Assembly (NCBI GenBank): GCA_025093985.1
Contig: JACAAK010000007.1
Span: forward strand, 496,001 to 560,000
From: Calvatia gigantea
Taxonomy: Eukaryota; Basidiomycota; Agaricomycetes; Agaricales; Lycoperdaceae
DNA: 64,000 nucleotides
Direction: 5' to 3'
Made by a program: the position numbers and the translations under genes. Positions 1 to 11,069 of this stretch are shown piece after piece (the stretch's first letter is position 1; each line of letters opens with the position of its first letter). The notes below the pieces were generated by a model. The model was not told the DNA's origin, did not search any database, and saw nothing but the letters and a program-made list of their open reading frames with translations.

Positions 1-2838
1 AGGCTTAACGTTCTACGAACAACCCACATTAGGATTCCTTATTCAATGAGGGAATATACCCTTAAACGTCATGATTCAGCAACTGGATAGCAGTAACCAG
101 TTCACTTGCAAAGAAGAGAGCAAAACTTGTATGAAGCAAGAAGTTGCTATACTTCTTTATCCACCATTTTTCAATGTCATAGGATATATTCCATTTAATT
201 CCATGATCACCTCCTGATTCCTTTCCATTTCCATTTGAGAAATCTCCACCCACCATATCCTATGTCTTATGCTGATATAATCGCCAATTTGATGCATAAT
301 ATGTGCATCCTTTACAGGATATCTACTGCTTTTGACACACTGCACTTCTATGTTGCCACTTATGTGGAACAACCGTTGTGGAGGAGTCAAATAAAATGCT
401 GGTTAATAACGCATTGCACAATTGAACCTGACTAGGAAAGACCACACTGTTCATTACACAGGTCACCTACAGGTAAACTATAATGGATTAGACATTCAAT
501 TTCAAGAAGAACTCGTTTGGACTCACCAACTAGAGTTGGACAAGCATAAGACTTGCTATGCATTCACACTAGCATCTACCAGAAAAGCACAACAGCTTGG
601 ATATATCATCCTAAAAATATGTGATGGTTATACCTCCATATGAGCTTTTGCCTCGCATAGCTTAACAAACTTGTGAGAAAAATTCTTTTATTTCTGGAAT
701 TGCATCGATTAATGATCTGCCATTAACAATGTGCATCGACATTTAAATTGAAATACTTGTCACTAAGGGAGGAGTACAGTAAAACTAGTTCTTAATTGCT
801 GGTGAATAACCGCATACGATTAAAGCTTTAAATGGCTACACTTCGCTGGTCCATCTTAATTGATGTGCGCTGCAGTGGTTCATAACATGATAAACACTCT
901 CTGAGCCCTAAAAAGTGATATGATTGAGTAACATGTGTTAAGAAACTTAACATGCTGAAAAGCATGGAGAAAAACAATGGATACAGTATTCTGGCTCCAA
1001 ATCCGATGACCACCTTATCCTGCGCTTCACAGCAAAGGAACTTCAATAAGTTGAAGGTATCACTTTTGTGATTTAATTCCCCAGTTATCCGCGCATGTGA
1101 GATATGCTTAGTGTTGATGACAAAACTGCTTTTGCAGACTGGATGAGAAGATACACTGGAATAATTTGATGGGCTTTGGCTTACCAAATAAGAAGAGAGT
1201 TTGAATGACACCAGACGAGCACTACATGTGTTATGTGGAAGGAATCTCCAATCCTTGATTGAGCTGGATTTAATCCACCTTTATGTGATTATGCTGGATT
1301 TTATCTGCATTTTCCAACCACTTCATCAACCTCGCTTTGGCAATAAAGTCTAATGGCCTTGCAACTAGCTGGCTCGAGTGACTGCTACAACATGATACTG
1401 ATTCCTACGTCATTGCGAGCCCTCCTCCTTTGAGTTGATAGGGAAAATACAGAGGATATGATATTCCTTTCTGCCTTCGTACGAAGATGCTTGGATAAAA
1501 ATATTAGGTTTAGAAATATTCCTTTCCACCACAGTTGCTGGAAAAATATATTCACAGGACTTTCAATTGTTCCTATCGCCTCTCACGAGTCACTGATAAA
1601 ACAAATGGGGAGTTATCCCCACCAACATCTCAGAACGAGTGTCTTAGGCAAAAATAACATTAGGAAATTATTCCTTCCTCCTCTAACAAGTTGTAGGAGA
1701 AAATATTATAAGGTTTACACTTTTTACCTTTCCACCTCTTATGAGTTGTTGGATAAAATAAATCAGGAACATATTCCTTCATACTTGTTCAAGAGTCAAC
1801 TGTAAAAATATGGCAGGAACTTATTCCTTTCACAAGACAAAAATAAGATAGGGTCTAATGATCCTTTCTCTCTTTTACAAGATTGAGGAAAAGTTTCATA
1901 GGTTTTGAATGTAACCTTCCGACTCTTCGTGAGTCTACAGTAAAACATCTACATGGAATTTATCCATTCACCTCGAATCGAGAGTCCGGAAAAATATACA
2001 GGGTCAATTCCAAGATCCTTCCATCTCTTCAGAGCTGCATGGAAAAACAAATAAGGAACTTAATTGTTCCTCCCTCCTTTTCAGAGTTGATGGGAAATAA
2101 CAAAAAGTGTGTATGCATTCCTTGGGACTGTATCCTTAATCCGCATCGGCTGAAATGCCTTTTGCATGGAGGAAATTGCATGAGACCACTTCCATTTGCA
2201 AATCTATTAATTTGGAATTTGTTTGAGTCAAATCAGAACAAGGCTTGTAGCATCATCGCTCCGCCGGCTCATAGGACTGCTACAGCTGATTGGTCTACAT
2301 AACTGCAAAAGTGACAGCCTTGGTTACACTGGCTTAGTACTGCCACTTTCTTGATCTCACAATAATCACACGCTGGATTAGCGACCAGTGATTCATCACT
2401 TAGGATTTTGCATCAGCAAAATGGTTTTTTTGTATTTCGCACCTACATAGAAAAACAGATTTGTTAAATGCTTTGAAAGAATTGCTGTTTACAATTTCTG
2501 GAGGAGCTTTTTTAAGCTTTCCTACTCCTACTCTTAGACAAAAGTCACAGCGAGTTAGTCGCAGGAGTTTAGTTGAGTTAAAGGACATTTGATAGCTCAA
2601 AGCAATTGTCGTTGCATCCTTTATAGCCATCATAGCAAATGCTAGCATCAATTCCTCTCTGCTACAAGTTTTTTTTTCCAACTTTCAAAGGCTGGTTAAT
2701 TCCACATGATTGTTGATGACTTCGACATTTGATGTTCAGCTCTGCTGCTCTTTTGTTGAAGATTCCAATGTCTAAGCTTGGTTTCAATACCACTAGATTA
2801 TTGAAGCATTAATCTTCCCCCCTTCAAGTAAGGAGGAG
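1..2838 (+). mobile_element. C1: decayed Ty1/copia element, 3' part of pol (5' end outside window)
   Basis: This is a remnant of a copia-type LTR retrotransposon with no intact reading frame. It is assigned by homology to the better-preserved C4 copy. Bases 20-120 resemble 38215-38290 (integrase C-terminal region), bases about 490-530 resemble 38760-38790, and the stretch near 1245-1310 resembles the reverse-transcriptase part of C4 near 39625-39690. The last 100 bp match the end of the C4 RNase H region and its polypurine tract. Every frame has many stops, and a minisatellite has grown inside the RT region. The family is clear from the C4 match; the internal domain limits are inferred. The 5' end lies beyond the window. 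Confidence 0.75.
1432..2110. repeat. Degenerate minisatellite, about 13 units of ~50 bp
   Basis: A motif of roughly 45-55 bp recurs about 13 times in a row. Each unit starts near GAGTTGnTGG, continues with an A-rich AAAAATA core, then an imperfect inverted motif close to AGGAACTTATTCCT, and ends in a pyrimidine-rich CCACCTCTTnACGA. Units diverge strongly from one another. Open frames across it are by-products of the repeat. The array lies inside the decayed RT region of C1 and has no counterpart in C4. Confidence 0.7.
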
Positions 2839-3524
2839 TGTTGAATTTCGCTCCGTACCACTATGTTGGTTCAGTCTATTTATAGCTGAAATGGGGTTTG
2901 AGTATTTCACCTTCAGAGGGTTGATAATAATGGACCATCACAGACTACGTACACAGTAGTTGTACCACCCTTCTGGTAATCGGTTATACCCTCTGCATGG
3001 AACCTTCTAGTACATGTGTTGTACATAGTATGCTCCAATTATGCTACTGGTAGTTAGACCTCACCCATATAAGGGTTTAGAGTGCACAGACCAGGGATAT
3101 TAGTATATATACCCTTATATAGCATTATGATATAGATGCCTTTTAGGTAGGCCTTCAGGCTAAGACACTATGTCTTCTTTCCTCTACACTAGCTTCTCTA
3201 AGCATTGCTTCCCCTCTCCTCAAGACTCTCTGAGTATGCTGGTATAAGCAGGACTATGTCTGCTACCATGCATCTCTCCTACTGGACTGTCTCCTGGATG
3301 AATACAACTACCCTCCACCACTGACACCTACACACTTAGGTAGTGTGAATTATATTGGGATGTCTACTTGTTCTCTCAACACCTCTGATTGTAAGACTTA
3401 AGAATATCCAAAGTAGTTGCATTACTTTGTCTATTCTTTGAGCCTTTGAGAAGGAGTCCCCTTTGATATCATCCGTGTGATAGATATTGGGTCAGCTTAG
3501 TAATAAGTTGATCTCACTATAACA
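2839..3524 (+). repeat. 3' LTR of C1 (copia family shared with C4)
   Basis: The LTR starts TGTTGAAT directly after the polypurine tract AAGTAAGGAGGAG. The first ~250 bp match the LTR of C4 beginning at 40765, including a shared block around a polymerase II-like core (GAGTGCACAGACCAGGG). A TG...AACA end at 3521-3524 is the most likely right boundary, but the C4 copy is truncated, so this end cannot be confirmed from a second copy. Confidence 0.6.
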
Positions 3525-4166
3525 TTAAGTAGAAACGATCCTTCTCTGAGGCTAGGAGTCGTTACTGTTGCTGTTTTGGTGCCCACAACTGCCAAATAGA
3601 AGTCTATTGGGCAAGCTTCCTATATTCTTCGGAATATAAGAAGACAACAGATTAGACTTGCATTAGGGGCTAGTGTGGATTAGCCTCCACATTCTCTTGT
3701 TTGCTAAATTCCAGCAATCTAGTAGGATTAATACCCCAAAGGAAGCAGGAGACTAGTCTAGACCAGACTAGAATAAAATAAACAATTGCTTAACAGAGCT
3801 AAATCTGTAACAAGAGTCTATTGCCTGATCAGATAAAAATCAGAAGTAGAGCTAGGAATAGTTGTTGAGTAAAGTTAATAAGACCTGATTCTAGAATTAG
3901 AATAGGGCAAACAACAACTTAGTTGGGTAAACAGTAAGACTGGCTTCTAGAAGAGAAGAGGCAACCAAAGCTCTAGAATAGTACTAAGTCCTGGAAAGGC
4001 AACTATTCGGGTTATTGTCTTGAGGAAGAAATAATCCTTGTGTAAAAACAGAATGTCTGAATATAGAAGCTATTCAGAAGAGTTCGAGCACAAAAATAGT
4101 AAGTAAAACTGGTAAACTGAAACATTTATCTAGGAAAATCAAAATGAAAACTCTTAAATTGCTACA
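3525..4166 (+). other. 5' leader region of gypsy element G2, LTR not resolved
   Basis: This AT-rich stretch lies between the C1 LTR and the G2 gag start. It holds TTGGTGCCCAC near 3575, which resembles a tRNA-type primer binding site, so a G2 5' LTR may end just before it. No second copy is present to define the LTR, and no coding frame of note is visible. Confidence 0.35.
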
Positions 4167-4371
4167 ATGGCTGAGAAAGAAGAATTCTATAGTCTATCTC
4201 TCAGTAAAACTGTCTGGAGATACAAAGGACAAGACCCCCATTGGTTATACAATTTCAAAGGACAACTAAGAAGAGTATCAAGTCACAGACAAGATATCCT
4301 CAATGAGGAATATAGAGAATTCAAGAGAACTCAATTCGCCACATTATGTCAACAAATCACTACAGGAACAA
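4167..4371 (+). pseudogene. G2 gag, N-terminal segment
   Basis: The frame opens with MAEKEEFYSLSLSK and runs 68 codons until G1 interrupts it. The last codon is completed at 13551 after the insertion is removed. It would encode the start of the structural Gag protein of G2. No conserved domain is recognisable in this short segment; the assignment rests on its frame continuity with the Gag domain at 14264-14644. Confidence 0.7.
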
Positions 4372-4997
4372 TGTTACGAACTTACCACACCCCTGGACTC
4401 TCCGAACTAACATATTAACCTTCCTTGCAGACTTTCCATTCTTTCCTCTGTATACCCTGGTCCGTTCTTTATTTATTTATCACATGTACTTCTACCTTTG
4501 CTTCTTATGATTCATTCTGAATCATGTTCCTGTTTCACCTTCATCTTTTCCCACCATCGTACTTCTCTTTACCTGACTCTATCTTCTTATGACTCGTACT
4601 CGTTCTTCTATTCATTTCACCTATCCCTATGATTCCTTAGATTACCAATTAACCTGTAGTAGTTCTCATTGACTCATATCTACTTACTACATAATCTCTC
4701 ATCTCCTATTCGCAGCTAGTATATAAACCTTAAGTAGTACTTTGTATTACTTCAGGTTATTCTAGTAACAAGCTTCCTTATCTTCGCTCGTCTGCTACAA
4801 GGCTAACAACCTTGGGGACTGCAGTGACACTTAACTCAGACTTCTCAGACAAGCATGAGCTTCTACTCGAGGGAGCAATCCAAAGCCTGCACAGAAGTCA
4901 TTGAGACTTGTCGAATACTCCTGGGCTATAGCGTTGAACCTCTCCCTGAGTGGAGATGATCCAAGCCCGGTTGCGAAGTAAGGTAATGCACGTAACA
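4372..4997 (+). repeat. G1 5' LTR
   Basis: It starts TGTTACGAAC, ends CACGTAACA and is 626 bp long. It matches 12920-13545 almost base for base. Most differences lie at CpG: GATGA here against GACAA in the 3' copy is best explained by an ancestral GACGA. Confidence 0.95.
4720..4763 (+). promoter_or_regulatory. G1 LTR TATA box and inferred transcript start / self-primer
   Basis: TATATAAA lies at 4720-4727. AGGTTATTCT at 4754-4763, 34 bp downstream, is the exact reverse complement of AGAATAACCT just inside the LTR (5000-5009). The spacing suits a transcript start at or just before the AGG, so the RNA 5' end could act as the minus-strand primer as in Tf1. This is inference from sequence. Confidence 0.6.
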
Positions 4998-4999
4998 TA

Positions 5000-5009
5000 A
5001 GAATAACCT
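5000..5009 (+). promoter_or_regulatory. G1 primer binding site (self-priming type)
   Basis: AGAATAACCT begins two bases after the 5' LTR end and pairs perfectly over 10 nt with 4754-4763 of the LTR. I recognise no tRNA 3' end in this position. Confidence 0.6.
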
Positions 5010-5758
5010 CCACCCTCACCTCCTTTCTCTTGTTTCTATACGACTCCTGTCTCTTACGGCCAGCTTCTGCCGACTATCCCTCCGTCCAGTTGACGTTGAG
5101 AAGCCTTCCCGGTAATAGGGTTAAGAAGAGTGGAACTTCGGGTCCACTGACTTGTTTATCTGTCCTCCGCCAAGTAGCATTGAGTAGAGCGGGCCTGGCT
5201 ACCGCTATCTGTCTTTCTTCACCACATCGCAAAAAGGGAAACAGTCCCTTACACCCTCCTTCCTCATCTCCAGAACTGATCATTCCATACACCAACCCAA
5301 CACTCATTCGAGTCTCCTACTACTCCCCCGCCTAAACAAACTCATCAACCAGAAGGACCTTCTGCACCATTCTTGGAAAGGATTTATCATATCCCACACA
5401 CTAGATCACAAAAACCAAAACTACTACAAGAATTACCAGCACCTACTAGAAAGTCCACCGAGCCTGAACTACTGAAGCCAACACAAAGTGGCAAATTCGA
5501 CTATTTTCGACCCGATTCGCCCGAGCAGGGTCCATCTCAAGAATCACCACCACAGACACTGTCCAGAGCCATATCCCCTTCTCAATTCGGAATCGAAAAC
5601 CCCTACACCTTGCCATCCGTCCTTGAAGACAACGAAGACAACGAGACGTTCCATCAGCTGCCCGAACATCCATCTGACTTCCAAGACATCCTCAATCAAG
5701 AAGGAACCCATCTTATATATACTCCAGACACCCTTCGAATACCCAGATATCCCGGGTT
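5010..5758 (+). other. G1 leader and possible N-terminal gag extension
   Basis: Between the primer site and the main gag frame lies a Pro/Gln/Glu-rich open stretch (5280-5762) in a different frame from the Gag core. It ends in TGA at 5760, two bases into the 5759 frame. A second open frame covers 5488-5826. Which of these is translated, and whether a small indel split the original gag N-terminus, cannot be settled here. No conserved domain is visible. Confidence 0.4.
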
Positions 5759-7234
5759 TTGAATCACAAGAACCAATTCATCCAGAAATCAAAGACATGG
5801 CTACTTCAACTCAAACTGCAAACTGAAACAAACAATGAACCAACCGACCAACCACCACCCCGATCAGGAGCTACAACTCCCATCTTCGGAATTGGACGAC
5901 GAAGAACACCTGGAGAAGATCCTCCCCGCAGAGGTCAACAAGGAAGAGCGCCCTCTCCCTCCCCTCTCTCATCACGAAACTCCAGCTATGGTTCATTCAC
6001 TCCGTCCTCTTTCTCCATTGGAAGAGAAGGAGGAGGTCGACGAAGACATCGTACTCCAGCCATTCAATTTGTAGGAAACAATGGAAATTCAAAAGAAATC
6101 AGACAAAAGCCCCCGAAATTCGATGGAACAAACCCCCGATTTAAAACTTGGTGGATGCTAGTCAAAAACTATCTCGAAATGAACCCTAGAGCATTTACGG
6201 ATGACCAGCGACAAATCAGATTCGTCCTCGGCCTTATGGTCGAAGGGAAAGCCGGATCCTGGTCTGAACAATATTACAAAAGCCGAATTACCGATGCCCG
6301 TGGAAAACCCATCCCTTGGAAATACTCTACCTTCGAAGAGTTCGAAATCGAAATCTTGAAACACTTCACTCCAGTAGATGAACAAATCACGGCACAAAGA
6401 CAATGGTATGAATTGAAGTAAAATAAGTCCTCTGCAGCAGACTTCAATCTTGAATTCCAACGCCTTGCATCTATTGGAGGAATTCAAGACAATGAAGCAT
6501 TAATCAAACAATATAAACGAGGACTCAATCCTAATCTCACAAGAGAAGTATGGACTAGAAAAGAAGGACCACCCGAAACCATTGCTGAATGGTATACCGA
6601 TGCGGTACGACGAGACTCAGTCAATCGTCAAGCCGATGCAATGTGGCCTAGAAACTTCCCTCGAAACCCAACTCCCTACCAACCACCCCATTTCCCCCAA
6701 CCAACCTACCACACTCATTTTCAACCAAGTCGCCAATCTGCACAAACCATACATGAAATGCAGGCAGAACCTCAAGACCCCTATGAACCACCTTACGAAG
6801 ACGAAGAACTATATTCCCCAGAACAAGACTACACTCATGAAGACTACGACCTGGATGACCCTGAATTACAACTAAACGCCGTATTCACTGCTGAGCAAGT
6901 CGCTCGCTACAAGGCTGGGAAATGCATAGGTTGCGGAAAGTTTGGACACCTTATCAGCAACTGTCCAAATCCTGACCCAAACTTATCCAAGGAAAAACCA
7001 CCTCCTAGACGACCCAACCCACCACAAAGAAGATTCATGCAACCACCCCACTATGCACAACCCTCACGACCTCAAGCTTCCAGGAACTATTCTGGTGCTG
7101 CCCCTAATCAAACCCGAAAGATCTCTGCACTCGATATCCAAGCAATGATCAGAGAACTTCCAACGGACGAACGTATGGAATTCAGAGAAGCATATATCTC
7201 TGACCCGACGCTTAAGCCCTTTGGGGATTTTTGA
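5759..7234 (+). pseudogene. G1 gag (capsid plus CCHC knuckle), one premature stop
   Basis: A single frame of 492 codons is broken only by TAA at 6419-6421, inside ELK-stop-NKSSAADF where Gln (CAA) is expected. After a basic Gly/Arg/Ser-rich N-terminus (about residues 40-110), the retrotransposon gag capsid domain covers about residues 118-300 (FDGTNPRFKTWWMLVKNYLE, EFQRLASIGG, YKRGLNPNL). A Pro/Tyr/Asp-rich linker follows. The CCHC knuckle C-I-G-C-G-K-F-G-H-L-I-S-N-C is near 6924-6965. Gag forms the particle and binds element RNA. The frame closes with TGA at 7232-7234; pol begins in the -1 frame at the same point. The true start codon is uncertain. Confidence 0.85.
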
Positions 7235-10200
7235 AGGCATCACCCGATCCTGTAAAGGAATCGCTGGGTGACCCACAAATCAATCTAATAAAACTCCCTA
7301 CCTCAGACAATAAAGCGTCAATCTTTCTCCCTATCAAACTCAATCAGAACCATCTACGAAATATCCCAGTCACCACTTTAATTGACTCTGGAGCCCAAGG
7401 AAACTTCATCTCCTCGAATTTTACAAACACCTATGGACTACGAACACGCCCTATCAAACATCCTATCAAAGTATCCAATGCGGATGGAACTTCCAATGAA
7501 AATGGATCAATCTATGAAAGTGTTGAATTGAACGCCTTAATTGACGGAAAACAATGCCATTTCGAAGCCTACGTCTCAGGAATAGAATCCAAAGATCTAA
7601 TCCTAGGATACCCATGGCTACAACAAACAAACCCAGACATAAATTGGACTACTCAAGAGTTCAAATGGCGAAACAACGACAACATCATACCCTTAATCAT
7701 AAAATCCACAAACGGACCTACCACTATCAATGAAATCGCCTTAGATATCCATGGAATGAATGATACTGAATGCTACACCTACCTAGACGAAGACTTTGAC
7801 CCACTCGCTGTAAAGGTCTTTGAAGCAATCATCCATTCGGAAGAACCTGAACTCTCTATCGATGAACTTAAACTCTACTTGGAAAACATTGATTTCGATG
7901 AATTCCATTTGGAACACGAACTCTACGAAATCACTCAAACTCCACACGAACTCGAAATCAATACGAAGATCACCCAAGCTACAAGTCTTGCGCAAAAATC
8001 AACCCCAAAGACCGATACAAAGATACCCAGGAAATACAAGAAATTCGCTTCACTCTTCGACACGAAGAAATCCGAGCAATTTCCCCCTCCCAGGCCATAC
8101 GACCATAAAATTGAACTCTTGGATACCTTCAAACCAGAACTAGGGAGAACGTACCCCTTATCACCCCTTGAAACCGAAGAACTCAAGAAGTTCATAAGCG
8201 AAAACCTCCAAAAAGGATACATCCGAGAATCCTGAATCTCCCATGGCCTCATCCTTCTTCTTCAGTAGGAAAGAAGGACTGGGAAACTTCGAACCATGTC
8301 AAGATTACTGTTATCTAAACAAACATACCAAGAAGAATGCGTACCCTATTCCTATGATAACGACAATTATGGACAAACTTCAAGGAGCAAAACTGTTCAC
8401 TAAAATGGACGTCTGACTCGGATACAATAACATCTGTATTTGAGAAGGAGACCAATGGAAAGCCGCATTCAAAACTCCAATTGGACTTTACGAACCGAAC
8501 GTCATGTTCTTTGGAATGTGCAACTCCCCAGCCACCTTCCAAAAGATGATGGACACTATATTCGCAAAGATGCTAGATAAAGGAGGAATTATAATCTATA
8601 TGGACGACATCCTCATCTACGCAAAAACTCAGGAAGAAATGGATCGCCTTACTCTGGAAGCACTTCAGATCTTGAAAGACAACGATCTATACCTGAAACT
8701 AGAAAAATGCGAATTCGATAAAACCCATCTAGAATATCTCGGCATGATAATCTCCCCCGACAAGATCGAAATGGACAACACCAAACTCCGTGGAATAGAA
8801 GAATGGCCCTTACCCCACACTACCTGCGATGTCAGAAAATTCATGGGATTCTGTAACTTCTACCGAAAATTCATACATCGTTATGCCGACATCTCTCGAC
8901 CACTTAATGCTCTTCTATCCAAAACAAAGAAATTCGAATGGGAACACAAAGCAAACGAAGCCTTCAACCAACTAAAATCCGAATTCATGAAGAAACCTGT
9001 TTTGCTGATGCCAGACCAAACAAGACCCTTCTTTATCGAAACCGATGCCTCAAAATATGCCTTAGGAGCAGTCTTATCACAGCAAGACATGAACGGAAAC
9101 TACCACCCAGTAGCTTTCCTATCCAAAGCATTCAACCCTACCCAATGAAACTACAAAATACACGACAGGGAACTCCTTGCCATAATCACAGCACTAGAAG
9201 AATGGCGACATTACCTAGAAGGAGCCCAACATCGCGTAACAATACGAACTGATCACAAGAACCTCACCTTTTGGAGAAAACCCCAAAATATCTCCAGAAG
9301 ACAAGCTCGATGGCTTGGCTTCCTCTCACACTTCGACTTCGCAATTGAACACGTCCCAGGAACCAAAATACCTGCCGCCAATGCCCTCTCACATTGACCA
9401 GATCACACCCCAGATGATGACAATGACAACGAAAATATTATTGTCTTACCCAAGGAAGTATTCCTCAGGGAAATCACTGTATTACCCCACGAACTATTCA
9501 TTTCCATGGTTGATCAGGAATTACAGAACGACATCGTAAAATCATCGAAATATGACAAAATCACCATGGAAGCCATGAAACGACTTCTATCAGAATCACC
9601 AGAAGCAATAAATCCGAAATATGGGATAATTCCCAGGCCACATGGACATCTTATGACATTCGAAGGGAAGATCATTATCCCAGAAGACATAGAACTCCGC
9701 CGACGTGTCATCCAATGATACCATGACCACCCTTCGGTCGGACACCCTGGAGAACAAGAAACTTATTGCTTGGCCAAAGCTGAAGTATATTGGCCAGGAA
9801 TGAGTACCTTCGTACGAAATTATGTTAAAGGATGCAGTGAATGCCAACAATTTAAAATTAACCGAAATCCTTCCCACCCTTCATTGCAACCAATACCACC
9901 ACCAATATCTACTAGACCATTCGCCCATATCGCTATGGATCTGCTGACCAATTTGCCGAAATCCCACAGATTCGACTCAATTCTGTCCATAGTGGACCAT
10001 GGACTTACAAAGGGGGTAATTCTCACTCCTTGTACAAAGGAAATCACCGCCAAAGGAATTGCCGATATAATTATAGACAAGGTCTACACCAGATTCAGAC
10101 TACCGGACAAGATAATCTCCGACCGTGACCCCAGATTCCGAGCAAACTCCAGTCAAGCTCTCATGAAACGACTTGGAATCACCCAATCATTCTCATCAGC

Positions 10201-11008
10201 CTACCACCCTCAATCGGATGGAACAACAGAACGATTCAATCAGGAAATTGCAGCATACCTATCTATCTACTGTACAGGAAATCCCTCCGCCTGGTCTAGA
10301 GCACTCCCAATCCTCGAATTCTCCCACAATTCACAAACACACTCAGACCGGAAACAAACCCCTTTTGAACTCATGTATGGAACAAGACCCCATGGAATAC
10401 CTACTATTCTGGAGGAATCAAACTTCACCACTACTGAAGAACGAATAGAACTCCTAGACCATGCACGAAGAGAAGCAATTGCTGCCCACAAACTAGCTAT
10501 GGAACGCATGGAGCAACGAATCAAAGCAAAATTCAAACCCTTCACCCTAGGACAAAAAGTGTGGCTTGAACGGAGAAACCTGAAACTCCCATTCAAATCA
10601 AACAAGATCGCGCCAAAATGCCTCGGACTGTTTACCATCAAAGAAGTCTTATCGCCACTCTCCTACCGACTGAAACTACCTGAAACATGGAAAATTCACA
10701 ACGTATTCCATGCTACCCTTCTCTCCGAATACACTGAAAACAATACCCATGGATCAAACCCACAACCACCCCTCCCTGACATAATAGAAGAGGAAGAAGA
10801 ATACGAAATCGAAGGTATCTTGAACCATAGAACCAAGAATAAACAAAGGGAATACTATATCAAATGGAAAGGTTACAGCCACAAAGAAAACTCTTGGGAA
10901 AACGAAGCACAATTCTTACCACATGCCCAAGAATTGTTACGAAAATACCAACCAGAACACCACCTAATTCCCACTCCACCTAAAAAATGGCAAAAAAGAC
11001 ATAAATAA
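7231..11008 (+). pseudogene. G1 pol: protease, RT, RNase H, integrase, chromodomain
   Basis: Protease has D-S-G at 7384-7392 and GYPWLQQTNPDINW downstream. RT has SPMASSFFF, an intact YMDD at 8597-8608 and VRKFMGFCNFYRKF. RNase H has ETDASKYALGAVLSQ and the [11 protein letters not shown] region. Integrase has an HHCC-like zinc region (HPSVGHPGE ... CSECQQ) and a D-D-E core (AMDLLTNLP, ISDRDPRF, TERFNQE). A chromodomain ends it (EEYEIEGILNHRT ... YIKWKGYSHKENSWE), which may steer integration to marked chromatin. Protease lies in frame 1 and the rest in frame 2 after a 1-nt indel near 8235. All five later stops are TGA (8414, 8441, 9146, 9395, 9716), mostly at Arg positions of the family. Confidence 0.92.
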
Positions 11009-11069
11009 CCCAGGATTCACCCAACTTCTCCATCATTCCTTAACAGCACTTCTACAAACTGAACTACCA

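Noticed and set aside
1432..2110. CRISPR-like array
   Set aside because: Units are contiguous and degenerate with no unique spacers, no cas genes, and the host is eukaryotic. It is a minisatellite.
3575..3591. TTGGTGCCCAC as a definite G2 primer site
   Set aside because: Plausible, but no LTR end can be confirmed next to it, so it is only mentioned under the leader region.
5074..5673. Minus-strand frames in the G1 leader and gag
   Set aside because: They mirror the plus-strand Gag and leader and show no domain.
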